From assembly GCA_025403435.1 (NCBI GenBank), contig CM046350.1, positions 11,333,008 to 11,397,007 on the forward strand: a DNA stretch of 64,000 bases, in the 5' to 3' direction. The stretch is from Artocarpus heterophyllus. Lineage: Eukaryota > Streptophyta > Magnoliopsida > Rosales > Moraceae. The position numbers and the translations under genes were made by a program. This document shows, piece after piece, positions 34,431 through 46,600 of this stretch (position 1 is the first letter of the stretch; each line of letters begins with the position of its first letter). The notes under the pieces were generated by a model. It saw nothing but the letters and a program-made list of their open reading frames with translations. It made no database searches and had not been told where the DNA came from.

Positions 34431-36820
34431 GACATGTTAGTTTTCTATTGCCCACACTGATGTATATATTTTATTTAATTCTGGAGCAACATATTCGTTT
34501 GTATCGCTTAAGTTTGCGAAACGAATAGGAAGTAAAAGAGATAGGATAGAGCAAACCTTTAGAATTGCACTACCCTCTGGGAAGGTATTGAGTGCTGATT
34601 ATTGGTTACGTTATGTACTATTCCCAATAGTCATACGTGGAAGGGAATTGTATATTGATTTGATAATAATCGATATACAAGATTTGATGTCATCCTAGGA
34701 ACGGATTTTCAAAGAAAATACACAGCTAAGATTAGTTGTCGACACCACAAGGTTACGTTTCAGTCTTTCGGAAGTGAGAAGTTTGTGTATTCAGGGAAAG
34801 TTTCCCCAAAGCTCCCAAGGCGTTGACTTCAGCATTAAAGGTAAGGAAGATGTTGAAAAATGGATGTATCGGTTATCTGGTGAATATAATAAGGAAAGAT
34901 AAAGAAGCTCAGTTAGGACCAGAGAATGTCTATAGTAAAGGAATTTATTGATGTGTTTCCGGACGAGTTGCCAGACTTACCACCGGAACGAAAAATTTCG
35001 TTTGAAATCGAATTGACGCCCGAAACAGCCACGATTTTTAAGGCGCCATATCAAATGACCCCAGGGAAACTCAAGGAACTTCAAGTGCAACTAAAGGAAC
35101 TATTGGACAAGGGGTTCATCCGACCAAGTTATTCCCCATGAGGAGCACCTGTCCTATTTGTTAAGAAGAATGATGGAACGTTACAAATGTGTATAGACTA
35201 CCGGAAACTAAACAAGGTCACGATTAAAAACAAGTATCCACTCCCAAGGATCGATGATTTGTTTGACCAACTTAAAGGAGCGCCAGTATTCTCAAAGATT
35301 GATATACGCTCAGGGCATCATCAACTTCGAGTTAAGAAAAAAGATATACCAAAGACGGCGTTTCGAACACGTTATGGGCATTATAAGTTATGCGTCATGC
35401 CTTTTTGACTGACCAATGCTCTAGTAGCTCTCATGGATCTCATGAATCAGATTTTCGAAGAAAGTTTCCAAGGGTTAAAAAGGGCGACTTACAAGTGTAC
35501 TAGTACTAACAATATCAGATCCAGACCATGGAACGTTTGGGATCTATAGTGATGCATCAAAAACAGGATTGAGAGTCGTATTGATGCAAAATAGAAAAGT
35601 GATTGCTTACGCATCCCAACAATTAAAGGATTATGATAGGAATTATCTGACGTATGACTTAGAATTAACGGTGGTTGTATTTGTGTTTAAAAAAAAAAAT
35701 AGTATCACTACCTGTATGGAGCTAAGTACGAAATTTATACAAACCATTAGAGTCTGAAGTGCATCTTCACACAGAAAGAGCTCAACATGAGGCAGCAAAG
35801 GTGGCTAGAGTTAGTTAAAGACTACGATTGTGAGATTTTGTATCACCCGGGAAAGGCTAATCAAGTAGCCAATGCCCTTAGTCGTAGAACTACGTCCTTG
35901 CTAGTAACGGTATAGATGATACCAAAACCCCTCCAAAAGGATTTGATGGAAGTAGGAATAGAGCTAGTTACTAGAAGATTAGCTAATTTGTCCTTTCAAT
36001 TAACGATCTTAGAGAACTTAAAGAGTGACAAGAAGCAGATCCGTCGCTACTTAAAGTTAGGAATGAAGTTTTTGAAAACAAAGAAATCAAATTTAGCATA
36101 TTAGAAGATAGCATTCTCCCTTATAAGTGTAGAATTTACATCCCCAATGATAAAGAATTAAAGAAGCAAGTATTAGAAGAAACTCATGAAGCACCATATG
36201 TGGCTCATCCAGGAGCTACTAAAGTGTACCAAGATTTGAAATAACACTATTGGTGGAATGGAATGAAGAATGACGTCGCGAGATTCGTTAGCAAATGCCT
36301 TACATGCCAGAAGGTGAAAGCTGAGCATCAACGGCCAGTAGGCGAATTACAAAAAAATTGATATCCTAGAGTGGAAATAGGATCAGATAACTATGGACAT
36401 GATAACTGGGCTACCCAGAACTACGGGTGGACATGATGCTATATGGGTAATTGTTGATAGATTGACTAAATCAACTTATATCCTACTCATTAAACTCAGT
36501 AGTTCTGTAGAACGACTAGCTGAACTATACGTGACCCAAATAGTTAGATACCACTGAGTTTCGAAGTCTATCATTTTTTATCGTAATGGTAGATTCACTT
36601 CCAAGTTTTGGAGAAGTGTTCATCAAGCAATGGGAACAAAGCTAACGTTTAGCACAGCCTTCTACCCATAAACGGATGGTCAATCAGAAAGTACCATCCA
36701 GGCTTTAGATGATATGTTAAGAGCATGCGTGCTAGATTTCAAGGGAGGATGGGATAAAAAAAAAAGCTTCCTCTGATCGAATTTGTATACAACAATAGTT
36801 ATCGAAGCTCCATTGGCATG
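34431..36820 (+). pseudogene. Pol of the decayed gypsy element: protease, RT, RNase H, integrase
   Basis: Protease: LFNSGATYSFVS at about 34470, where the catalytic Asp of D-S/T-G-A is Asn. RT: FPDELPDLPPERKISFEIEL, a stop at 35139, then [20 protein letters not shown] and [15 protein letters not shown]. The frame breaks after [11 protein letters not shown] and the segment with the Y/F-x-D-D site is deleted. RNase H: YSDASKTGL and IAYASQQLKDYDRNYLTYD. Integrase: zinc-binding HEAPYVAHPGA with [16 protein letters not shown], then core pieces IVDRLTKSTY and TDGQSESTIQ with stops. The integrase is cut at 36824 by the solo LTR insertion. Confidence 0.9.
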
Positions 36821-36824
36821 GCTC

Positions 36825-39181
36825 TATGACACCCGTTATTCTCCTAACGGGTATTGAGGTAATTAAATTAATTTTTAGTGTATAAAAAAAATTACTTCAT
36901 TTAAATTTATTTTATAATATTTATTTTTATCTATTTTTAAATTTTCTAAAATTCTCCTATATTTATTTAGTATGATTACTAAAAAGCCTTAGAACTTCTA
37001 ATAAATCTCAAAAATGTCATATTGGCATTATGTGTGTTAAAGTCTTTAGATGAGACATAAGGATATCTTTTCCAACTACTCTTGACCCTCATTTTCTTTA
37101 TTTCCTCCGTGACATGCTTCAACATGTCTCCTCTATAATTGTTTCTATCACTTCTCTTCAAAGACTTCATCTTTTCTTCCTTTCTCTTCCACGGTTCCCA
37201 CACTCTTCTTCTCATTTCTTTGCTGAAGCAAAATACTTAGAGAACTTCTTCAAGGCAGCCATAAAAATCAGCCACCATCACCTCCATTTGAGCAAGAATT
37301 TCAGTCATACCGAAGTAAAGAAACCTGTTTTGAAGCCATTTCAAGCTTCCAACTAACCATAATCCGAGGTTAGAATCTTATGAACAAATTTAGTCTTTCA
37401 TTTATAAATTTTCTTTTATACTAAAGGATTATTCAAATTTGCGTTCTTAAACCTAAGTATATGTTTGTTGCTATTTTGGAGCATATGTATGAAGTCTAAG
37501 TGTATATGCCCTAGACAGAAAATTTATATTTTTAAACTTTGTAATACCTCTATGGGCAGTGGTTATTTCTTGAAATTCTAAGATTAAATTAAAATGAATT
37601 TCATAAATTGGTTTGCATATTTGAAAAGTAACATCCTAGGCTTTCTAACGAGCTATCATAAACCTAAATCGGAGTTGTATTTTATTTTCTAAGAATTATT
37701 CAATTTTTGTATTGGAAACTAGTAAATCTGCCAGTTTGTTATGGTATACCAGCTGCTAACCTGAACCAAGAACCCATCTTTGCTCACCACCTAATTCTTT
37801 AATGTCTTGCAACCTTTCCAATATTATCCTAAGTGATTGATGAATCTTATTAGGGACTAAAACATATAGATTACTTGTTCACATTTTATATTGTGTTAAG
37901 ACAAAAATTGTTTACTGTGGTATTCAAAAGAGATTTATATAAAAGCTTTAATGGCATACTAGTAAGATAGGTTTACACATGATTTATTTATGAATGTAGT
38001 TGTATGTTGTGCTTTAGTTTTAATTGTCCTTATGCACGCCTTAGGATCAAGGGAGTATGGAGCTAACATTAATTGATTCCAGGATTAAAAGATTGTTGAT
38101 AAGCTTGAAAGGTAGGGATTCTATTACTCATCTTTTGTGAGGTTTTTATAGAATTAAAATTGATTGTTTTGCCGCAATATATATATCTATGTTGAACTAA
38201 TATTATATGACTATCACATATGAAACTATGACATGGACTCGTCTTGTATTGTACGGCGAGGAACATAATGAATTGACACATGTTATAAATTGAGAAGCAT
38301 AGTTAGGAAAACTAACTCTATTAATAATGATTCAATATAGAGAAATTGTGAGACATGAAGAGGGCGACGGTTACGTCATTGGGCATGAATACCCTAAAAG
38401 GTAAAATAGGGGGAAGGCGATGTCGCTTCCTTGGGTTGAAAGTCCCAGAACACACTGTACAGGAATCGACTTGGTGAGGACTCGGGGCTTGATGTCCCCT
38501 CACCGGAACACCCTTGGAATGTTTATAGGGTGATCAAGTGCGCCCATTTGGGTTTCGATGAGTTGAGTGATACTCAATTTAACATGGATACCTAGGAACA
38601 ATGATGGTTGGTAATATTTGTATAAATGTGTAATTATGACACTTGGTAACGATTAACTACGGTATCCATAAGATGTGATCATAATAAACCTCATAATCTG
38701 GAATATGATGTAACTTACTAACCATGCAGGTTTTAATGTGGTAATGATAAAAACCTAAAGGTGAGTAATGGCTTTCTCTACTGAGCATAGTGTCGCTCAT
38801 TCCCTTATATTTTTATCTTTTCAGGACTCACTAAGTGTGAGGTGGCTATGAGAAATATAGTTGAGGAAGTGATGTAGCTATATTACATTGGGACTGCTTC
38901 AATTGTTGAGAATGTTCTTCATGATAATGTAAGCATCAATTGTTACTTTCTATGACTGTATTACAATGTGTTGAGGGTTAAAATGATGATGACAACAGTT
39001 TATATTATTAAATTTAAGGTGCTACATTAAACTGTGGTTTATTTGTCGTTTATATTTTTATTTTTGAGTTGGGAGTTTTCATTTAAGTCCCAGGCAAATT
39101 TTATTTTTAAGGTTTTACTTTTATTATTTATTTTTATTTTATCTCATTAAAAACTGTTAACCCCCATATAGGGGCGTTACA
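36825..39181 (+). repeat. Solo LTR of the LOG-element family, with intron
   Basis: 2357 bp, TATGACACCCG to GGGGCGTTACA, flanked by target-site copies GGCTC at 36820-36824 and 39182-39186. Apart from a 676 bp insert at 37369-38044 it is almost identical to the LOG-element LTRs (1681 versus 1682-1683 bp). It interrupts the integrase frame of the outer element between SSIGMA and PYEALYGRR. The second base of the usual TGTGACACCC is changed to A. Confidence 0.93.
37369..38044 (+). other. Intron inside the solo LTR
   Basis: Bounded CCGAG|GTTAGAATC and CACGCCTTAG|GATCAAGGG. Removing it gives exactly the sequence found in both LOG-element LTRs. GT-AG ends, AT-rich content and a pyrimidine-containing 3' part fit a plant intron. 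Confidence 0.8.
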
Positions 39182-39186
39182 GGCTC

Positions 39187-39823
39187 CATATGAAGCTCTA
39201 TATGGAAGGAGATGTAGACCACCTTTACATTGGTACGAAACCCAAGAAAAGGCGTTGTCGACCATAGATTTTGTTCATAGAACAACGAAAGATGTAAAGT
39301 TAATTTGTCAACGAATGAAAATGGCTTTTAGTCGGCAAAAGAGTTATGCTAATCGACGACGGAGACCTTTAAAGTTTCAAGTAGGAGACTTGGTCTTTTT
39401 GAAGATAATGCCCATGAAAGGAAATTGTAAGATTTGGGAAGAAAGGAAAGCTCAGTTCAAGGTATATTGGACCATTTGAGATATTGAAATGGATAGATAA
39501 TGTAGTTTATAAGTTAGCCTTACCCTCTAATCCAGCATTGGTACACAATGTATTCTATGTGTCCATGCTAAAGAAGTATGTGCCAGACCCTTCACATGTT
39601 CTTTAGCCGAAAGAAATTGACATACAGGAGAATCTGTCCTATGAAGAAAAAAAAAACAATTCAAATTCTAGCACGAGAAGAGAAGGAATTAAGGAACAAG
39701 AAGATACATCTTGTCAACGTTTTATGGCGCAACCAACAATTAGAAGAGGCAACATGGGAATGAGAGAATGAAATAAGGAAAGACTACCCTAAATTATTTT
39801 GATTTTCGAGGACGAAAATTCTT
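39187..39823 (+). pseudogene. Integrase C-terminus and chromodomain-like tail of the gypsy element
   Basis: Continues the split integrase: PYEALYGRRCRPPLHWYE, then MAFSRQKSYANRRRRPLKF and VGDLVFLKIMPMKG. After frame breaks it reads YKLALPSNPALVHNVFYVSM, then ILAREEKELRNKKIHLVNV and WRNQQLEEATWE, the pattern of a chromodomain-type tail of Tekay/Del elements. Several stops are present. Confidence 0.85.
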
Positions 39824-39835
39824 AAGGGGGTAGAT

Positions 39836-42800
39836 TGTAATGACCGAGGAAATGTTATCAATGAAACCTAATATTTAATTGGGTTTAATTAATGAATTTA
39901 TTCTTAAAAATGTAAAATTTTGTAAAAATAGTAATTTTTGTGAAAATTACAATAAAATATGAATGAGTGGCATTGATTGCAAATTTTATGGTATATGTAA
40001 TGCAATGGTGGATATTGTAAAATACAAATTTTATGAGTTTGATGACTCAGAGATTTGTGCATAATATCTATAAAATAATTTCATGTCATAATTAATTGTT
40101 AAATTGTGATATAAACGAATAGGATGATTAGAAAGTAAATAGGACATAGAGGTTGTCTTAACCTTAACCGGGGTAGAAAGGAGGTCAGAGCAGTATAAGA
40201 ATACTGCTAAATGAAAATATAGATACGAAAAATGTCACGATTAGCCTCCAAAAGTGAACGAAAAGTAAGCTAAATATTTTTATACAGTCTAAAGATAGAA
40301 AGTACACTGAATTGACCACGACAGTATAGGAAAAATACTTTGTGGTGAAAAATTACACAGTATAAATTTTTAATTCCATAAAGTGGACATTTGCTTGAAT
40401 TCTATTAGGCCAACAGGCCATGCAATGTGGCCCAATAAGATGAGGACACCTAGGGTAGTCTAATGGATGACCATGAGTCATCAAATGTGATAAGGAAGCA
40501 TTTAAGGCATAGTTATCACAACTTTTCTTTTCCTTTCTTTTGCTCCAAGATCCGGCAACCATAACCAAGCTTCCAAAAATTTTTTTTCAGCCTCCACACT
40601 TTGCAAAAATGACCCCAAACAAGTTTTATAAACAAGTACAAGGATTTCCTACAAGTTTTAAGGTAAAATCCTAAACTTTTTAATGAGTTTTCAAGGGATT
40701 TTTCATGGGTAAAGGGCAAAAATTAATCCATGGTATTTTTGCATGGAAAGGAAGCCTAGGAGGGAGTTCAAAGGAACTTTGAAGCCTAGAAATCCAAAAA
40801 GTGTTATTTGGGTAAGTTTTAAAGTTTAAAGTTTTGAATTTTGTTTTGATTTTTATTTCTTAAAACCCATGTGAGTTCTTGAGCACATATTTGATGGAAT
40901 TTCATATATATGTGATGAATGACAAGTTTAGGTTGTGAAATTTTGGTTTATAGTGCAAAATGGTAATTTTTAGAAAAAGTGTTATTTTTATAATTTTGAT
41001 GATAGACTTTGCAAAAGTGATGTTTGAGCATGAGTATCTTTTGATTAAGGCATGGAATGGTTTTTGCAGGGGTAGAATTGCAAGTTTGAAACGGATTTTT
41101 GTAAAAATGCCATAGGGACTAAATTGAAAGCAAAAGTTCATTCTCGGCATATTTGAAAAATAGTCAAAAATGCCCCTATACAGTGAGATTTTAAGAAAAG
41201 TTAAAATACAAAAGTTGTAGATCTCGACGAAACTGTTAGACCACGCAGACGGTTTGTCAAAAAACTCAATCGTTTGTGAGTTTTTTATTTTTCAAGAATA
41301 TACTAAAATTGAAAAAAGTGTTAAATGGCAAAAATCTCATTTTTCAAAATGATTTAAGGTATGGTACCTTAAGTAAAAATGATCCTTGATAAAAATAGAA
41401 AATTTTGATGCAAAGAAGTAAATTTTAGTCCTGGGGATAAAATTGTCAAAATTTTCAGTTCAGAGACTAAACCGTAAAGTTTTATAAAAATGGGGCATAA
41501 TTGAGAAATAAAGAGATTTGACCCACTAGGGTGTTATTTTGAAATTAGTATGTAGTTATTTTCATAAGAATAACGAAATCGAGCTCAGGTAGGTTAGTGG
41601 ACCCATGAAGCATAAAATCGTCATTTTTGTCCAAATAACCCGAACCGCTTTGAAATGTTTCCAATGGGATAAGAAAACGACTAGAAGAAACGATAGGGTA
41701 AAGTTAAATAGAAATAAGAAAAAACAGTGGTTTTTAAAGTTGTACATAGTAATGCAACTCGATTTATTAACTAACGAATGTTTCGTATCGAAACATAGTG
41801 GAATTTGGCTAATAGCTTTGTAATTGGCCAACAGGATCCTAGTAGTCTAGGAGAAGGGAAATCGAGGTTAAGTTGCCCGACATTCGCATCAAGTAAGTAC
41901 CTTTCCCACCTACAGTATGAAATGTAGGTTTAGAAAAAAATGTATGTATATGTATACCTGTGCGTATAATTAAGTGTAAACTTGTATGTTTGCCATGATA
42001 TGAATACCTAGGGGTATAGTCATGTATGAACAATTGTGAGCATATTAATGTGTACCCGTGTGTATAAGATGTTATGTACCTGTGTGTACAATAATGAAAA
42101 TGAGCATGTGTATCATGATTTCGTACCTGTGTGTACAATGATAAATACTTGAGTATGTATAAAGTATGTATCTGTCTGTATATTTTATGTTAAGTACTTG
42201 TGAGTAAATTATGCTATATACCTATGCGTATATTAATGTGTACCAGTGTATATATAAAGTAAGTACCTGTGTGTACTATGCTTTGCAAGAGAATTTATAT
42301 TTTATGGATAATATGTGATTATTACTTCATGCATGGTACATCAATCATAATAAATGGACTGGTAAATGTATCACCAAAAATTAAGAAAAGTGTCGTACCG
42401 ACTCCTAACTCAAGGGGAGTTTAAAGGATATGTTACGGTCACGGTGTTACGTAGACCTAAATGAAATTGCACAATGATACGAACACTTGGGCCCTAGTAA
42501 AGATAAGAAATGGTAAGGATAAAGAAAGTTTATAAGAAAGCATAATTGATTCATGCATTCATGTGAATATCCATATGGGATTTATGGGACTTACTGGGCG
42601 TTAGCTCATTAAGTATTTCATGCTGTAGGTATTCCGACGAGAAGGTCAGAATAAGTTCAAATGGTGAGCTGGCGGAGGGGTGGATGGTGTGTAGATTGGG
42701 TATGGAGTCCGCTGCTGTAATATTTTTCACTGTGTATGTTTAAAGTTATTTTGAAATGAAATGTTTAAAAGAAAGATGTTGTAAAAGTAAAAGTATTAAT

Positions 42801-42950
42801 TATGTAAATACAAGTATGTGAAAGTATTTTGGGAGTTACCAAAGTTAATATAAGCAAATTATTTATTCCCGTTTAAAAAAAAACCTAAATTTTTGCCTTT
42901 AAGAAAGTAAGAAAGAGTTTTATCACAGCTCGAAAAGGCGGGTTGTGACA
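39836..42950 (+). repeat. 3' LTR of the decayed gypsy element
   Basis: 3115 bp, TGTAATGACC to GGGTTGTGACA, followed by CAAGT. It differs from the 5' LTR at many single bases and small gaps. It carries the same TACCTGTGTGTA array (about 41945-42280) and terminal hairpin. Confidence 0.92.
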
Positions 42951-42955
42951 CAAGT

Positions 42956-43607
42956 TGTACGCCTCATCCAGATGCGGCTAACGACAACAATAATGACACC
43001 GATGATTCTGCAAATTTACGAGATTAGATTGTGTTTTTTTTTTTTTGTTCAATATTTCGATACATTATGTTTGGTTTGATTTTTATTTTATTATGAGAAC
43101 AATATATTATCAAATGTATTTTTTAATATTAAATTTTTATTTTTATTATTATAATTCGATTATTCCTATTTAAAAATATTAAAAACTTAATAAATAGTAT
43201 TAAAAATATATTAAATATTAAAAATAAGATATTTAAAAAAATAAATTGGGACAACAATGTCATCACAAAAAATATCATATTGGCGATAATTTTTTCAAAA
43301 AGTTGTCGCAAATAAACAGGTCCATGTCAGTATCAGCACAAGTTATTGTGACGACTTTTTTCAAAATTGTCATCGCTAAAAACTGTTGCAATGGCATATT
43401 TATCGATGATTGTAACGACATAATTGCTGCGACTTTTTTACGACTGTTTGTCATCACAAATAAAATTATGACGACGATGTCGTCGTAAAAATATTATTGC
43501 GACTAGTTATTAACGACGACTTGTTGGCGACGAGATGTCGTCGTAAAAAATATATTTGTGACAACTATCGACTTTTGTCATCGCAAAAAACCTTGTTTGT
43601 AGTAGTG
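42956..43607 (+). mobile_element. Right end of the CACTA remnant
   Basis: Short coding tail to the TAG at 43025-43027, then an AT-rich stretch, then subterminal repeats of GTCGTCGTAAAA and related GACGAC/GTCATCGC motifs from about 43370, ending at TAGTG. Confidence 0.6.
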
Positions 43608-46600
43608 TACTTCACATGAAAGCGGGAAAAGAATTAGGATGAATTTCTTTTACCATTTAATGATCACGTAACATTAATGATGATTTGGTGGTAACCACAC
43701 ATATAATATAATATAGGAAATGAAAAAAAAAGTGACACCTTTTGGCGTCTTGGTATTGAATTTCAGTTAAAAACAATTAATGCAAAATTCACTTATATTC
43801 TCCAAGAGCTTTTGAGAACAGTGGTTCCAATTAAAAAGTTATAATTTTGTTATAGAATTTTTTTCACAATATTTGAACTCTTACAATGTTTTAAGTTCAA
43901 ACTCTTGGTTCAAACTATATCTCAAAATGGGTTCTTATAAGTCGCCGTATTTTTCTTTTAAGTTATAAGTTGACATACTATATACAAGCCATTGATTATT
44001 TTGTTATACAAAAGGCAATAATAAAATTGATAAAATTTATAAGCCTAACAATAAACATTAAACATTAGGAAGAAAATTAAATTACCTCTACTATAATTCT
44101 TCATTAATTTTTCTTTTCATTTTCATTTCACATTACCTACCGTTTTATAAATTATGTTTACATGTCCTTATTCCATCCATCAAACCAAACGTACGTCATC
44201 GAAGTGACATAGTAAACGGTTTGATGTTGGTCAAAAGTGCAAAAAGCCAGCCAGATAAGCTAGCTTGGAACAACGGTGTTCTATAGATATACATCCTTTA
44301 TTATATTCCTTCTTATGTTGATTATCAATTCTTATAAACATTGGCTAATCCTTTCATTATCATTAATAAATACAAGTTCCAGTTGAGCATGCTTCATAGA
44401 TTGCATAATTTTTTTTTTTATCGTATAGTACTATAAAAAAAAAGAAACAGTTTTCATACAAACATATGTAAAGTAATTTGTTTTTTACTGGTGTGGAAAG
44501 TCACGAGTCTGGACCAGAGGGGCATTGACCACGACAATGATACAAACATCGCCCCCACATAAAGGACGATGGACAAATATAGCTGAACAATATTCAATTG
44601 TCGTTACCCATAGATGCAACTGGGGATTTAATGCAGCAGTACTACTGTTGTTATAATTTTTTTTTCTTTTTTAAGGTTGGACGTAGTGTTGTACATTTTG
44701 TCCTTGTCGGGGAATTAAGCATTGTTTGAATAAAACGACCCGAAACAGTAGTCTGATAAAAGGAAAATTGCGGGGCACAGGGTGGACGTCACGTAATAGA
44801 ATATACCCATCGACATGCGTAGGAGGGTTTTTAAAAAGTTATTTTTTGCTACTTACTTAAGTTTAAAAATTGTTTTTAAAAATGTTTAAATAAGCTGTTA
44901 AAAATGTTTGTATTTTTTAAAAATATTTTTTATCAAAGTTATAAAATATAATTTTTTTTTAAAATATTTTTAAAATAGACTTTTAAACTTATACCAGAGT
45001 ATCAATAATATATTATTAGCTTAAATATAATATTTTTATAGCTTAAAAAATTGAAACCATTTTAACCAACTAAATCTCTTTTGAAAATATGATTTCAAAC
45101 ACTTATTCAAAAGATACGAATTTTGCTTTTTTGCTTTTATTAACTAAAAACATAAGCAAAACTATGCCACCAAGAATCTGATATATATGTGTGTGTGAAA
45201 GTCAGAACTGGTATGATTTGTACTTCTTTGATTGGGAATATATAACGTCCTTTTCCAAAACATAAATTAAAAACATCAATTTTAATATCAACTTTTATAT
45301 AAATTCATAAGTCGATAATATTATCATATTAATAAAATTTTCGCATCAATTAATAAGCATCAATCTCTTAAAAAAATGACAACTCATAGTTAGTTACAAG
45401 AGATTAATGTCTCCAGAATTATTCATGTGTTAAAGTATAAAATATATATTTATATATATACACACACACACCTTAGCAATGTTTTCAATTACGTGTGCGT
45501 GTTAAATGATCATACTCCTGGTAACCTCTCTTTGTGTTTGGATAACCGAGAACCTATTTGCCTGATGAACGTGAACGTACAAAAGTTGTTTCCCGTTTGA
45601 GGGCCAGCCGCAGAGTCCAAAATATATATGTACTCTACATAATATACATGTCATTTTTTTGTATTTTTTTTTTGGGTTTTAAGACAATTGGATCAAAGGT
45701 CTCCTATGGTTCAAAAAAGAGTTTCGGGTAAGTTCGGTTGGTTGGAATGGCTATCGGAATAAAATGATAATTTTAAAAATTTAGTTATTTTTATGCTTAG
45801 TTGGACAAATAGATTTAGTAATAGTCATTCCTATAGAATTATTATTCAACCATTTTGGTTGAACAGTCATTCCAAAAGTTATCTAGTGGAATGATTATTC
45901 TATTTTAAATTGAATCAATTAAAATTCTCTCTTTCTAAATTATCCCTCTTAATGTCTTATTATTTACTTTATTGAATGCTCATTTTACCATCCTAATTTA
46001 AAAATATACTTAATTATATTAACTCTACTGCAACTCAATGTAATTATTAGTGCTTATGCAATACTTTATACAATTTTTTCATATATAAATTATGATTATC
46101 TTTGTTAACAAAATTATTTGTTTAGGGATTAGTTTTAAATCAAGTAAAATAATTTCTTTAAAACATATAAAGCAAAAAATCACTTTCCCTTTCAAAAAAA
46201 GGAAAAAAAAATCACTTTAAAGCATATTTTAATTTCGTTTTAAATATTATCAAAGATTGAACAAAGGGGCACTTTTGTCAAATTGTTATTATTTCATTCC
46301 ATTGTAATTAAAAACCAAACATAATAATCATGATTTGAATACTAATCTCAATGCTCAACCAAACAATTGAATTAGAATACATCATTCAATCTATTTCTAT
46401 TCACATTCCATTATATTTATATTCATATTCCTATTCTTATCCTATTCCCTCGAACCAAACATAACCTTTGTTCTTTACAATTGTTCCCCTCTTTCTTTTT
46501 GCTTTTCAATTTTTTACTTCTTTTGAAAAAAAGATATTATATATATTTTTCCTTTTGTTTACTTTTTCTCCCTAATATTCTTTTATTTTGGGAAATAGAT

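Larger units (their letters stand above)
20684..42950 (+). mobile_element. Ty3/gypsy retrotransposon (Tekay/Del-like chromovirus), decayed
   Basis: A complete but inactive element. LTRs lie at 20684-23817 and 39836-42950, with a Met-type primer-binding site at 23820, a polypurine tract before 39836, and target-site copies CAAGT at 20679-20683 and 42951-42955. Without its two later insertions it is about 12.1 kb. Gag, protease, RT, RNase H, integrase and a chromodomain-like tail are recognisable in order but carry many stops, and the catalytic RT segment is deleted. It sits inside a CACTA remnant. The two LTRs differ at many positions, so it is older than the LOG element nested in it. Confidence 0.92.
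19150..43607. mobile_element. CACTA-type DNA transposon remnant, split by the retroelement nest
   Basis: The right end at 43603-43607 reads TAGTG. On the minus strand this is CACTACTACAAACAAGG, a CACTA (En/Spm) terminus. Inside it, 43370-43590 is packed with subterminal repeats such as GTCGTCGTAAAAA and GTCATCGCAAA. Joining 20683 to 42956 across the retroelement restores a plus-strand frame. It reads IDPHLEDFLRRSAEYN, later MYQSYMVLIELVG, one TAG, then VMTPPTFIRPS, and after the gap CTPHPDAAND to a TAG at 43025-43027. This looks like the tail of a transposon protein. The left terminus was not found, so the start given here is only where related GCGACAAC motifs appear. The expected 3 bp target copy on the right is TAC. 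Confidence 0.55.
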
